Source of the DNA: Hanleya hanleyi
Lineage: Eukaryota > Mollusca > Polyplacophora > Lepidopleurida > Hanleyidae
Length of the DNA stretch: 64,000 nucleotides
NCBI GenBank assembly: GCA_036873755.1
Contig: JAVTVY010045494.1
Coordinates: 1 to 64,000, forward strand
Reading direction: 5' to 3'
The notes under the pieces were generated by a model. That model did not search any database and was not told the origin of the DNA. It worked only from the letters and a program-made list of their open reading frames with translations. This document shows, one piece after another, positions 11,340 to 22,598 of this stretch (position 1 is its first letter; each line of letters opens with the position of its first letter). A program made the position numbers and the translations under genes.

Positions 11340-11859
11340 AAAAACAAAAAAATACAAATCAAATATGTGAAGCATGGTCAGCAAAAAATCGTAAAACAGC
11401 TATGAAGAAATTGATCACTTTGAAGAATAAGAAATTCCAGATCCATCAGCTGGCATAGCCTCGCATCAAGGCTTTTTGGTTTCGAAACTACTTATGATAC
11501 TGGATTATTTCATGGGCCAGAGTCGAAACAGGTACCACCTGAGGTGAAATTTCTAGTAATGTTTTTTGAAGATGTCTGTAGATGTCATCCATATGTGTTA
11601 ACTGTTGCAGTTCGTTCGGTGATAAAACTAGATCCAAATTGACAGCCTGATCAAATCATACGACTTTATGTATAATTAACTCAATTGTCAGAAGAGTTCA
11701 ACACCGGGATGCCGGGATCGCGATAACCTTTAGGGGGTTTCTGTTCGATCGAGCTCATGAATTAACTGCCAGAATGGCATATTTTGGCGTGACTTTTCTT
11801 TTGATCAAGATCTTGAATCAACGGACAGAACCGCCACTTTCGTGAAAGCTGACCCTCTA
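11340..11859. other. Intron or intergenic DNA, nothing recognised
   Basis: Upstream of the laccase-like L2 exon. The minus strand was inspected for the expected HWHG-containing exon and none was seen. Confidence 0.4.
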
Positions 11860-12185
11860 CCAAACTTTCTGCGCTATCTCCGGAACGACAAACAATGGAC
11901 AGCTGAAACTCCGTGACTTTATAGTTTATCATATTGGGGTCATTTTAACCAGAGGATCATGAGAACATTCAAGATGGCGGCCACGTGGGGTCCCAGAAAA
12001 GTGATGTTTTTGTCATATTCCTTCAAAATATCTGCTTTTCTGCGATGAAAAGTGGGCAAAAACTATCTTATTTCACATAACATTAATATTTACTAATTTA
12101 TCGTGCAGTTTTGCGGAGAAATTGCATAAATTCGAAAAATCTAACTGAAAAATCGACCAAATAATGCCGTTTTTAACTAGAGCCT
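11860..12185 (+). repeat. Partial copy of the TTAA/CCCTA element
   Basis: Closely matches bases 20541-20860 of the complete element at 20508-21016. Shared blocks include ACCAAACTTTCTGCGCTATC, GTGACTTTATAGT and ATTTATCGTGCAGT. Neither terminus is present, so the copy is truncated at both ends. Confidence 0.75.
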
Positions 12186-12353
12186 ATGGGCTTTAATGAG
12201 ATCTGGTAGCTGGGTTATTGGGGATAAGTTTGTAATGAAATAAACGCACAATTATATATTTAATTTCAAGTTACGCACAGGTGGCACCAGGCACGAATGT
12301 ATGTGGCTAAAACGCTAAAACGCGAAAACAAGTTGCATCCTGTGACAAGGTAT

Positions 12354-13200
12354 GAAGGGCCGTTCGCGCCATAAACGCATCCTTTAAACGTTTTAACTTC
12401 TTAAACGTTTACAAATTGTAAAGCTTTAAAACGTTTAAACTTGAACCAACCAACCAGATGTTATGAACTGACATTTTCCTGTTAAAAAGCGAACGTTTCC
12501 AGTTGTAAATTCGCGACTTTAGACGTTTCCTGTCAAAAGACAAACGCTTCCGGTAGTAAAATGTGGATCTTTTAAAGGTTTCCGGTTAAAAGGATAACGT
12601 TTCCGGTTGTGATCGTCCAATCAAATTTTTTTATTTGGGCCGCGTGTATTCCAACATCTACACCAACACGTGCAAATCTCCACTGGCAAACGTTCCGGTA
12701 TGTAGTGTATTTTAATCAATGAAAACCGTCCTTACAAATTAGGTTTTGGAGAATATCTTTGGTACCGGGACAATTTGCGGAGGACATGATGAACGGTGAG
12801 CATGAGGAATACAATATGCGCGAATATTTGTAAGGGTTATTTTGATTGGTTTAAACAGACCACATAGCGGAAACGTTTTTCCAGTGGACACATGTTGATG
12901 TTGAGGTTTGAACATACGCGGCAGCAATAAAAAAATCTGACTGGACGATCACAGCCGGTAACGATTTCCCTTAAACCGGAAACGTTTAAAAGTCTCGAAT
13001 ATTACTACTGGAAACGTTTGCTTTTTGACAAGAAACGTCTAAAGTATTGGACGTTACAACAGCCAACAAACGTTTGCTTTTGGACAGGAAACGTCTTCCA
13101 AATGTCAATTCATGACATCTGATTCATCTGATTGGTTGGTGCAAGTTAAACGTTTAAAGTTATTAAATAATGTTTGGATTTATGATGCGAACGGCCCTTC
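12354..13200. mobile_element. Foldback element with AAACGTTT minisatellite arms
   Basis: The left end GAAGGGCCGTTCGC and the right end GCGAACGGCCCTTC are exact inverted repeats. The arms (about 12354-12720 and 12830-13200) consist of degenerate repeats around AAACGTTTCCGGTT, and they include matching blocks near the centre (CGTGTATTCCAACATC-like sequence and its inverse). There is no coding content. The left flank continues outward as TAT, so the left terminus could be read as TATGAAGGG. Target duplication not resolved. Confidence 0.7.
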
Positions 13201-14084
13201 TTAAAAGGTACCGACACAATGAAGTTGAACATACCAAAGAAAGGCAGTCCTATAATGAGGGAAGTTGCACACGTTACGCTAACCATGTGTTACCCAATTA
13301 ATTTCCGTCCAATAAGACACTACAGTAGGTGCTCATCCAACCTTGACTCAACCAAAATAGCTGAATTTTGCTCTTTCAAAGTATTTTGACATTATTTTTC
13401 ACAAATATAGTTACGTAAGCCTTTCCAGGTAAACTATCTTTCTGATGAGGGGTAAATAAATGTTCTATCAGTAATGCAAGTGAGTGAACCAATAGTCGGC
13501 CAATGCTTCTCCGATTTGTTTAACACGGAGAAGGAGTTTGCTGTACTACTATGTTAAACTTGAATTTTGTTATAATTTTGCAAAATCGTAAACTATGTTA
13601 ATTTGCACCATCGGGAAGGTGGTATTTGGTACAAACTTTGCAGGGGTAAATATTTTTGGGGGAAACCTATATTTATTTAGCTATACATGTGTAGCAGTAT
13701 ATAATGGGTTGTACGTCGAACCATAACAAATTTTGGTCGGCTGAAGAGGCACGAGCCGCGATGCCCGTGTGCATCACGCATGTGTCAGAGTTTCTTGCAC
13801 AGGATTCTACATGTACAAGGCAGTATTTAGAACGAACAAAATCAAAGTATATCGGTAGTTTTGGTTGTATTTTCCTTCAGCGATGGACGATACCTGGTGG
13901 TATGTATGGCCAGTGACAAGAAAATGACCACTCATACTATCACAGCATTCGCCAAAACAGAATTGGATTACCCGAATATCACATTTGATTTATCAATATT
14001 GGTACTTTGTCTTAACCATGTTAATATAAAGGTGACACCTTGCACTTAGAAGATGCAGCATATGTCCCCCCAAAGTAAGAAAGA
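13201..14084. other. Intergenic DNA, nothing recognised
   Basis: Short open frames at 13704-13916 and 13861-14049 show no motif and no splice context. Confidence 0.4.
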
Positions 14085-14520
14085 ATTACTATGGAAATAC
14101 ATATTTCAGCTGTTGACGCATCAATACTTGGCATACAGATATACGGAAACATTTGAGCTGTTGTTATGCATATTTTAACTGTTGAGATACATCTTTCAAC
14201 TACTCACATACATATATGAAATCAATATTATTTTCAACTGTCGAGATATATGTAAGGTCTTCAATAATTCAATCACTTTTAAACTTAACGGCCTTTTTGG
14301 CCACATATTGTAGAGCAACCTAACTGGGAACAGTTTTGAACAATCAGAGCTGAATATAGGCAGAATATTTTATGGAATTGGCTTCTAAAGTGTGTTTTTA
14401 AATGATCGAATTATTGGAGGCCTTAATTTGTCTTTCACCTGTGGCCATAAATATTTCATCTATTGAAATACATATATCAATGTTGACACAATGACAGGCA
14501 TATTTTAACTGACCCTCAAT
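14085..14520. repeat. Degenerate tandem repeat around ACATATTTCAACTGTTGA
   Basis: About eight imperfect copies of an ACATATTTCAACTGTTGAGA-like unit of 28-35 bp occur at 14098-14245. More occur at 14455-14510, interrupted by 200 bp of unique sequence. Confidence 0.45.
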
Positions 14521-15049
14521 CATTGTAATCTCGCGGGAGATATCTTTAGTAAAATCTGCACCCCTCATAATTTATCACTAAGACGATAGACTTAATCCTG
14601 GGTCAAACAAATGCTGGTCTTTCACAGACACAGATTCAAGTGTTAATGCTCTCCTAACGTGATGACCTAGTTTTGGCCTGACATTCTCTTCTCAAAGCAG
14701 AAGTATGTTGTACAGCCCCTACACTACAGCTATGGTAGAGCATCTCTCACATATACACCTAACCAGCTAAACTGTATAATTTTCTCAGCAGAGTCCAAGC
14801 TTTGGTAAAGTGATGATACCAGTCTGCCATACTTTAGAGCGTATTAATCTCATATTTTGTGGGAAAACAATGAACAGAGTAATATTTAATGCAGATAAGG
14901 GATCAAATATATGCCAAGTGACTATTAGTGACTAAATATAGACATACAAAAGCCTTTCAACCACTAAGGATCCCCAAAACTCATCTCTGTGGAACTACTT
15001 TCATGCAGCGTAAGGCTATCCCGTGAGTCGGTTTGCTCTTTTGTCCATT
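14521..15049. other. Intergenic DNA, nothing recognised
   Basis: No exon, RNA gene or repeat terminus was seen. Confidence 0.4.
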
Positions 15050-15295
15050 TCCCTACAGCATTCTAAAGAGTCTCTGGCTAACGCCAGATCAAAAATGATG
15101 CCACTGTGACGTCATCAAAGCGGCAATATTAGATTTGTTTTACATAGAGCTTGCCCCAAGGGTATACTGTGGTAAGTTTCAGCCCCCTAGTTCAAGGGGT
15201 AAGAAAAAAAATTAGGGGAGCCATTTCGCCCCCCTCCCCAGGCCACAACAGGTCCCAAAAAGCCCAGGCCAGATAGGGCTAAGATACGCAAACAG
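15050..15295 (+). repeat. 3' portion of the TTAA/CCCTA element
   Basis: Matches 20845-21016: GTGACGTCA, CCAAGGGTATA, AAGTTTCAGC and finally GGTCCCAAAAAGC with GGCCAGATAGGG. It ends GGGCTAAG rather than GGGTTAAG, so the TTAA side is mutated. The 5' half is missing. Confidence 0.65.
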
Positions 15296-15299
15296 AAAA

Positions 15300-15540
15300 A
15301 TGGTGATGGTCCATCACCATGATTATGACACATTAATGGCTGGTGAATAAGGTTGAAGGGCTCAGTTCATCACGCCCTAAAGGTGACGAGACCAGTCCAA
15401 GAAAGGGTCATGGGAAATGAGTGTAAATTTGTGCATGGCTTAAAAAGTGATGGCACAAAATTTGCACTCGATATCCCGAAAGCTTGATGGCCATCACCAT
15501 GTAAAGGTGATGATGGTATACGATGATGGCTCTAATTTAT
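15300..15540. repeat. GGTGATGG/CCATCACC palindromic repeats
   Basis: A perfect palindrome TGGTGATGGTCCATCACCA lies at 15301-15319. Related inverted pieces GATGGCCATCACCATG and AAAGGTGATGATGG lie near 15485-15530. The same motif family dominates 52573-52845. Confidence 0.5.
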
Positions 15541-16028
15541 ATCCTTTCTTTGGTGATGCTCTCATCAGCAGTTTTAGTGAAAGGTGTCACCTTTTCTCTA
15601 TCACATTTTGAACCCTCGCCCGCTAACTTGCCACAACTGATCCGCGTGATAGAGGCTTTTCCAAAATTATCTCGTGTAGTGGAGTTAACTGCCATGAACC
15701 AATCATCTGAGACGTAACGAAAACGAGGCGTAGCCTGTCATATATGCTAGCTGATTGCGGTGCAGTATAAGAGGATGTTCATATACATAATCACATTGCT
15801 GGTGTGTTCTGACCCGACAATCTGCCCGGTGATATTTAGAGTTTATTCCAACATTCTATACTGTATTAATGTTCACAGTAATGTAGCAGTAGCTTCGAAT
15901 AATTCTAAGAAATATAGGTTAACTATTTTCAATGTATATCTCTCATCAAGGGTAATCTATTTATCATTTATGTTGTATTATTTTGCTCTTCCGATATTAC
16001 GACAGAGACAGTATTATTTTCAGTATGA

Positions 16029-16296
16029 CCTACTGGACTCGATATAAGAGTTTCCAGAGAAAAGCGTATGTTATATACCTTTTTCTTGTAGAACGGCATT
16101 TCGTTGAATAGAGAAAGCGTTTGGCCTTCATGATATATCAAGGTAGGAGCAGTTTATTATCGGTATTAAAGGGCTACTAATATATGCTGAAGGCAAGAGG
16201 CTATTTCTCTATTTAATGAATGGCCGTTCTGAAAGAAAAAAGTAATGAATATGCTGAAAGTCCCTAAAAAATCTCTTAAATCGAGTCCAGTAGCTC
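16029..16296. mobile_element. Small inverted-repeat element (MITE-like)
   Basis: CTACTGGACTCGATATAAGAG near 16029 is the imperfect inverse of the block ending near 16296. Inner blocks, including TTCTATTCAACGAAATGCCGTTCT-like sequence (broken here by mismatches), also pair. It is about 268 bp and non-coding. Confidence 0.6.
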
Positions 16297-17728
16297 TTAC
16301 GAAAAATAAGAATGCTTCTGTCGTAAGATTACTCAAAGATATATTACAACTGACAATTATTGTTATCGAAATTAGTCAAATTTGTTAGGCACTATTTATG
16401 ACGCGCAATGTTTAACCGCCATCTACAAGAATTTACTGTTGCGCTGTTGACATATAAACGGCGTGAGGAATAAATATTATCTATCTGAGCCAACAATGTG
16501 ATTATATTTATGGACATTCTCTTACGCTAGATAATTTATGTGAATTTATCAAAGAAGGTATGTAAGTATTAATGAATGGGTCATCTGCTTTGGCACATAT
16601 AAATATATTTGTCTGTAATTATTGTGCCAGTAGAATTTTGTTCATTATATTCCTTACTGAAATACAATGCATATATGTGGTCGCCGTGATATATGTACAT
16701 GGATGTACCTCTCACACCAGCTTGTGTGGTTGGAGTGAACTAAATAATGATGATGATGATGTTATAAGCTTCATAAATCTTCTACAGAATGCTTCCTTAC
16801 GCTCGATATATGTCTGTCAATGAGAGGCGCAACCGGACAATATTCCCTACGCTTTGCTACCGGTTACACTAAGCGTTAATTAACGTTAGCGCAATAATCA
16901 AGGATTGGGAACCCTCCGATTCATAGTTTTGACCCCCTCCACCTGACGCTGAGCTGTGTGTTCATTTATGTATCTGAATACAAATTCGCATATTTTGATT
17001 GGGTCTAGTAAGAGTCAGTTACATTCAATTCATCAATGAGGTTTGCCATTTTCCATCCAAGGCGGCGTACGGCGTTACACGATGTAGAGACCTTGGCAAG
17101 GAAAGATGATCTTCATGAAATTGTCTGTTTAGCTTTGTTCTTGTTAAGGTGCTGTCTTGTTTCAGTTTGACATGTTTGAGTATGTATTGTGTAACATGAC
17201 AGCTTTAATGCGCGTACTTTCAAAGCATTGACCACAAAGTCAAATTGGTGTAGGCGTCTCGCAAGTTTAGGAACGGTCCCAATTTATAACCCTGCCCATT
17301 TTCTTGTCACATTTAGCCTGTATCTATAATAGATATACTCTGTGACATCGCACTCAGGCTAACCAGTTTTCACTAAAGTTGTGCAGTGGACTTGAAATAC
17401 CATACACCTAAGTCGGTCAAATTCACGTGCTATAGCTTTTGTGACCATACAATTAACTATACAAGCGTCGCACTTTTTTTTCTATGAAATTCTGTTGCAT
17501 TTGTTAACGGGTTACACATTCCTTGTACTTATGATCGTGACCGTATATCAGATATTCAGCTCAGGTATGTTGCACCAAATACAGTTTTGCTCTGTTGCTA
17601 ATGAACAATCTCTGTTAATGTCTACATATATCTTCTCGTCGTCAAACATGTTGCAAAATGTGAATTTGAATTTTAGTATATTACAGAGAATGTTGTCACC
17701 CTCTCCCCCAGTTAAGCTTTTACCATAG
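16297..17728. other. Intergenic DNA, nothing recognised
   Basis: Only short open frames without motifs. A small GATGATGATGATG microsatellite lies at about 16746-16760. Confidence 0.4.
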
Positions 17729-18520
17729 TATGATGGCCGAGAGGGGCCATCGCGTCTTTCATTTCTAATTTAACGCGATGGAGCGATGGAGCTATGCGAT
17801 GGAACGATGGAGCTATGCGATGCGCGATGGAGCTATGCGATGGAGCGATGGAGCTATGCGATGAAAAGTCGCGCTATGCGAAGCGCGATGAGGCTATGCG
17901 ATGGAGCTATGCGATGGAGCGATGGAGCTATGCGATAAAAAGTCGCGCTATGCGATGCGCGATGAGGCTATGCGATGGAGCTATGCGATGCGCGATGGAG
18001 CTATGCGATGGAGCGATGGAGCTATGCGATGGAGCTATGCGATGGGGCTATGCGATGGAGCTATGCGATGGAGCTATGCGATGGAGCGATGGAGCGATGG
18101 AGCTATGCGATGGAAAATCCGAAATGAAAGACGCGATGAAAATGCGATGGAAAATCAGAAATGAAAGACGCGATGAAAAATCAGAAATGAAATTAAAGAC
18201 GCGATGAAAATGCGATGGAAAATCAGAAATGAAAGACGCGATGAAAATGCGATGGAAAATCAGAAATGAAAGACGCGATGAAAATGCGATGGAAAATCAG
18301 AAATGAAAGACGCGATGAAAATGCGATGGAAAATCAGAAATGAAAGACGCGATGAAAATGCGATGGAAAATCAGAAATGAAAGACGCGATGAAAATGCGA
18401 TGGAAAATCAGAAATGAAAGACGCGATGAAAATGCGATGGAAAATCAGAAATGAAAGACGCGATGGAAATGCGATGGAGCGATGGAGCGATGGAGCTATG
18501 CGATGAAAAGTCATTGCGCA
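17729..18520 (+). mobile_element. Single (unpaired) arm of a CGATGGAG foldback element
   Basis: Starts TATGATGGCCGAGAGGGGCC, identical to the terminus at 18570. It continues through an array of CGATGGAGCTATG units and then a second minisatellite: about nine 36-bp units of AAAATGCGATGG, AAAATCAGAAATG and AAAGACGCGATG. It ends in about 50 bp of unique sequence before the next terminus. Long open frames here are artefacts of the array. Confidence 0.65.
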
Positions 18521-18569
18521 TGTTCGTTTACTTTCCAACAAGCATCATTCAAAATCTGGCTCTGTGTTC

Positions 18570-19635
18570 TATGATGGCCGAGAGGGGCCATCGCGTCTTT
18601 CATTTCTAATTTAACGCGATGGAGCGATGGAGCTATGCGATGCGCGATGGAGCTATGCGATGGAGCGATGGAGCTATGCGATGGAGCGATGGAGCTATGC
18701 GATGAAAAGTCGCGCCATGCGATGCGCGATGAGGCTATGCGATGGAGTTGGTGGTGACAGGCGAGCGGAGATGGAAGGTACGATGAGCGGAGCTATGCGA
18801 TAAAAAGTCGCGCTATGCGATGCGCGATGAGGCTATGCGATGGAGCTATGCGATGGAGCTATGCGATGGAGCGATGAAGCTATGCGATGAAAAGGCGATG
18901 GAGCGATGGAGCTATGCGATGGAAAATCAGAAATGAAAGACGCGATGAAAATGCGATGGAAAATCAGAAATGAAAGACGCGATGAAAATGCGATTTTCCA
19001 TCGCATTTTCATCGCGTCTTTCATTTCTGATTTTCCATCGCATTTTCATCGCGTCTTTAATTTCATTTCTGCTTTTTCATCGCGTCTTTCATTTCTGATT
19101 TTCCATCGCATTTTCATCGCGTCTTTCATTTCTGATTTTCCATCGCATTTTCATCGCGTCTTTCATTTCTGATTTTCCATCGCATTTTCATCGCGTCTTT
19201 AATTTCATTTCTGATTTTTCATCGTGTCTTTCATTTCTGATTTTCCATCGCATTTTCATCGCGTCTTTCATTTCTGATTTTTCATCGCATAGCTCCATCG
19301 CTCCATCGCTCCATCGCCTTTTCATCGCATAGCTTCATCGCTCCATCGCATAGCTCCATCGCGCATCGCATAGCTCCATCGCATAGCCTCATCGCGCATC
19401 GCATAGCGCGACTTTTCATCGCATAGCTCCATCGCTCCATCGCATAGCTCCATCGCGCATCGCATAGCTCCATCGCATAGCCTCATCGCGCATCGCATAG
19501 CGCGATTTTTCATCGACTTTTCATCGCATAGCTCCATCGCTCCATCGCATAGCTCCATCGCGCATCGCATAGCTCCATCGCTCCATCGCGTTAAATTAGA
19601 AATGAAAGACGCGATGGCCCCTCTCGGCCATCATA
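18570..19635. mobile_element. Complete CGATGGAG foldback element
   Basis: The left terminus TATGATGGCCGAGAGGGGCC (18570) and its exact inverse end at 19635. The arms carry the same two minisatellites as 17729-18520 and switch orientation at about 18995. The left arm (about 425 bp) is shorter than the right (about 640 bp). The terminus itself contains ATGGCC and GGCCAT separated by six bases, a small hairpin at the tip. No gene. No clear target duplication. Confidence 0.75.
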
Positions 19636-20124
19636 CGATTGTGATTGAAAATCGAATGACGAGACGGTTTTACACAACCACTAAATAGGTCAACTTGAGA
19701 TACAGATACTTTCCACGTAATATAAGAAACCAGTTTGCACAGAAAGAAACCCCCACCGACACAGCAGCATTAAGTACTCAGTTAGGTAACAATTAACAAT
19801 ATGGAGCCAAAAGCAACAAACTCTATTTGAAAAAAAGTATAAAATGTAAGGAAGCACATACTGAATCCACGCTCAATATTCTGTGGGTATAGACTCTGGG
19901 GTGAGTGGCTTAATTGCAAAGTTTACAACTTATCGCACTCAATAGACCCGATCTATTGCTAGGATCATAGTTGACCGGCCCAGGAAGATGAACCGGTGTT
20001 GGGATAATATGGCTGGGTCGTCGTGATATGACTGGGCAATTATTGAAACGACGTTAAAATCTTACTCGCTCATACCGCAGTTTATCATACATTCGTCCGT
20101 GCATTAGTGATAGTTGTTGTAGAC
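19636..20124. other. Intergenic DNA with a possible SINE tail
   Basis: GAAACGACGTTAAAA at about 20045 resembles the 3' end of the 5S-derived SINE at 54388 (GAAAACGACGTTAAACCC). The 100 bp upstream may be a headless SINE body. The rest is unremarkable. Confidence 0.3.
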
Positions 20125-20197
20125 AACACGACGAAAAACACTTTGTACATGGTGTACAGTGAACTATATTTCTAGCTGGGATCATGAATCGATGTTG

Positions 20198-20215
20198 GGG
20201 TTAGGGTTAGGGTTA
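20198..20215 (+). repeat. Short telomere-like repeat
   Basis: GGGGTTAGGGTTAGGGTTA: about two and a half copies of the animal telomere hexamer TTAGGG, in the interior of an inverted repeat. Confidence 0.5.
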
Positions 20216-20317
20216 CAGTATGTACAGCTGTCGGTTAAAACTCTAATTTTGCTACTTTTTGCTATTTTGCTATATATACATATACCTGTTAGCATATCTC
20301 CCACTTTGCAGTTGTCA

Positions 20318-20368
20318 CTATACCTGATGATGGAAATAGTCTTTTCCCGAAAGCTATTAATATAGCTC
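20318..20368 (+). ncRNA. Hammerhead-ribozyme-like motif
   Basis: The order of elements fits a type I hammerhead core. CTGATGA lies at 20324-20330. A 5-bp helix II (GGAAA at 20332-20336 with TTTCC at 20343-20347) comes next. GAAA follows at 20349-20352. Then comes a perfect 6-bp helix III (AGCTAT, loop TAAT, ATAGCT). Cleavage would be expected after C20368 (GCTC). Against activity, the closing pair of helix II is a U/C mismatch and no good helix I is seen. Hammerheads are known from Penelope-like elements; this is probably a decayed one. Confidence 0.4.
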
Positions 20369-20507
20369 ACTGTACACCATGTACAAAGTGTTCTTAGTCC
20401 TGTTATCTATAACAAATATTGTGAAGCCTCTCCATATTCGCATCCACTTTGGATTACCGATAGTGATGTCATGTTCAGCGAGTCAGTCAGCTCGAAACAA
20501 ATGCTTT

Positions 20508-21016
20508 TTAACCCTACCTGGCCTGGGGGGGCCATTATGGCCCCCCTACCAAACTTTCTGCGCTATCTCCGGAACGACAAAAAATGGAGAGCTGAAACTC
20601 CGTGACTTTATAGTGTATCATACTGGGATCATTTTTAGCCTATTAGCATACCCCCCCCCCCGGGCAGACAATCATGGGTAAATATTTCTTCAAAATTTCT
20701 GCATTTCCGCGATGAAAAGTGGGCAAAAACTATTTTATTTCACATAACAATAATATTTACTAATTTATCGTGCAGTGTTTGCGGAGAAATTGCATAAATT
20801 AAAAATTCGGAAAATCTGACCGAAAAATCGATCAAAAAATGCCGTTTTTGAAAATGACGTAACAGTGACGTCACCAAAGCGGCCATCTTGGATTTTTTTA
20901 AATTTTCTGGTAGAGCCTGACCCAAGGGTATAGTGTGATAAGTTTCAGCACCCTAGCTTAAGGGGTAAGAAAAATAATTTGACAGGTCCCAAAAAGCATA
21001 GGCCAGATAGGGTTAA
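20508..21016. mobile_element. TTAA-flanked CCCTA non-autonomous DNA transposon
   Basis: The element is bounded by TTAA on both sides (20508-20511 and 21013-21016). Its termini CCCTACCTGGCCT and AGGCCAGATAGGG are inverted repeats. TTAA target sites with CCC termini are typical of piggyBac-like elements. There is no transposase. A sub-terminal hairpin GGGGGGCCATTATGGCCCCCC-like sequence (read in two halves) lies near 20525-20546. Partial copies lie at 11860-12185 and 15050-15295. Confidence 0.75.
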
Positions 21017-21084
21017 GCCGCCAATCAGATTCCGGGTTACCTTAGGTTGTTGGCGCGTATATATCACCATATGTGCCCAGTTAA

Positions 21085-21310
21085 GACTACCAGACCTGGG
21101 CTTTTTGGAACCTATTCAGGTCTGGGGCGACTGTGGCCCCCTGCCCCCCCCCCCCCTTTTACCCCTTGCGCTAGAGGGGGTGGGGGGGGAGGCAGAAAAT
21201 AACCAAACTATACTCTTGTATCAAACTCTATCAGAAAGTGCAACAAAATCTACAATGGCTGCTATGTTGATGTCACAGTAACGTCATTTTTCAAGCCGAC
21301 ATTTTTTTGT
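21085..21310 (-). repeat. Diverged, truncated copy of the CCCTA element
   Basis: In inverted orientation it keeps CCTGGGCTTTTTGG, CCCCTTGCGCTAG, AATGGCTGCTATGTTGATGTC-like and CGATTTATCGGCC blocks corresponding to 20830-21010. Poly-C runs sit at about 21143 and poly-G at about 21180. Confidence 0.5.
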
Positions 21311-21779
21311 CGATTTATCGGCCAGATTTTGAGAAGCAATACTGATATAGATCTGATAGCTATTAAAACACCGCTGTCCGTAAAATCGTCAATGATTTGT
21401 CAACGGGACACGCAATGCTACTGAATTAGGCTGGAAAACTATCACCCGTTCAATTTGTGTACACATCACTACACTGAGAATGTTGATGTGCGATTATTGG
21501 CAATACACAATCACATACACACGACATTTCCTTGTGATAAGCAACTCAATCTAAAACACCGAATCTCATGAAATTTTGTCAGGATATTGGCGCAGTCTCG
21601 GAGGGGTACCTGAGGTAGAAATTGTTTTCAAAAAAGGTATTTATTAACCTCCACCAGGGGGCGAATAAGTTGTACCATGTTCATGTGTATACATTGAGGG
21701 AATGCCCCTTTCATTCAGTTATTCAGATAGAGTGAGACTACAATGTTCTACGAGAGTTTCTCACTGGACTTTTAGATGC
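21311..21779. other. Intergenic DNA, nothing recognised
   Basis: No exon, RNA gene or repeat terminus was seen. Confidence 0.35.
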
Positions 21780-22000
21780 AGCATATAAAGGTGGTGAAAG
21801 AAGATGCCGGCGTACTGACAACAATTTATATGACCCCACAGCCCAGCATGTGACTACATATATAACCACATCGCAAGGAAAAAGAATAGTCCTGTGATGA
21901 TGTATCTCAGTCACGCTTTTATTATTGATGTAGACATCCTTAATGACATTCCCACACGGCCCCAAGCACCGGCTTGATCGGCATTAGATATACATATCCA
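21780..22000 (-). repeat. Dispersed repeat copy (LGAV/HMN/SVTEI family)
   Basis: Read on the minus strand it still shows NNKSVTEIHHH and, past a stop, VVTCWAVGSYKLL. The blocks TATCTCAGTCACGCTTTTATT, CACACGGCCCC and AGCACCGGCTTGATCGG are shared with the other copies. It is interrupted by stops. Confidence 0.55.
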
Positions 22001-22224
22001 AGTGCATTGATGTAATAGCCCTAGCAAGTAATCTGATTGAAGGTGATGAATTTTGTGACCGTTATATATAGAAGAAACGGCCCAAATTGGGAAAATAATA
22101 AAGGACTGAAAGTTCTTATTCAGGACACAAGTCTGTGAAGCTCAACGCTGAACAAGCGATTCATTCTCCACTCAAATAACCACAGCTACAACTAAGAATC
22201 ACAATTTATGAGAGGGGGCAAAGC

Positions 22225-22500
22225 TTGGGAAAGAAACGTCCAACATCAGAATTTCAAAAAGCAAGATGCTGGAATACTGACAAGAATTCATATGACCTCA
22301 CAGCCCAATATTGTGTATGCATAGCTAAATATCAAAATGATCCCTGTTGTAATTTCCATCTCAGCTACGTTTTTTTGCCTGTATATGGTCAGATTCTGCT
22401 GGTCTCCGAGACATGGTCTTGGATTATTGACGCGGATATTCTTTAACGGACGACGGCTGAATTATGAATGACGGACCAGACGCTTGAATTTGTACAAATT
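22225..22500. repeat. Two fused dispersed-repeat fragments in opposite orientations
   Basis: Bases 22240-22370 match the minus-oriented core (TATGACCTCACAGCCCA, ATCTCAGCTACG). Bases 22405-22490 match, on the plus strand, the 3' region of the element at 57140-57260 (TTGGATTATTGACGCGGATA, then GACGACGGCTG and GAATGACGG). The junction is an inverted joint. Confidence 0.55.
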
Positions 22501-22598
22501 ATTGTGATTGAAGATTTGTGACCGGCACACATGGCGGAGAATGAAGCGCTTGGTCGGCGACGGGCCTCTAAAATATGTAATATGAATAAGAACTTCTA

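Larger units (their letters stand above)
20125..20410. repeat. Inverted-repeat block, probably retroelement-derived
   Basis: The block AACACTTTGTACATGG with TGTACAGTGA (20129-20164) recurs inverted at 20367-20395. Between the arms lie a short telomere-like run and a hammerhead-ribozyme-like core. Penelope-like elements are known to insert in inverted, end-repeated arrangements and to carry hammerhead motifs, hence the tentative origin. Confidence 0.5.

Noticed and set aside
17794..19570. Frames with MELCDGAMRW repeats
   Set aside because: Translation of the CGATGGAGCTATG minisatellite; not a gene.
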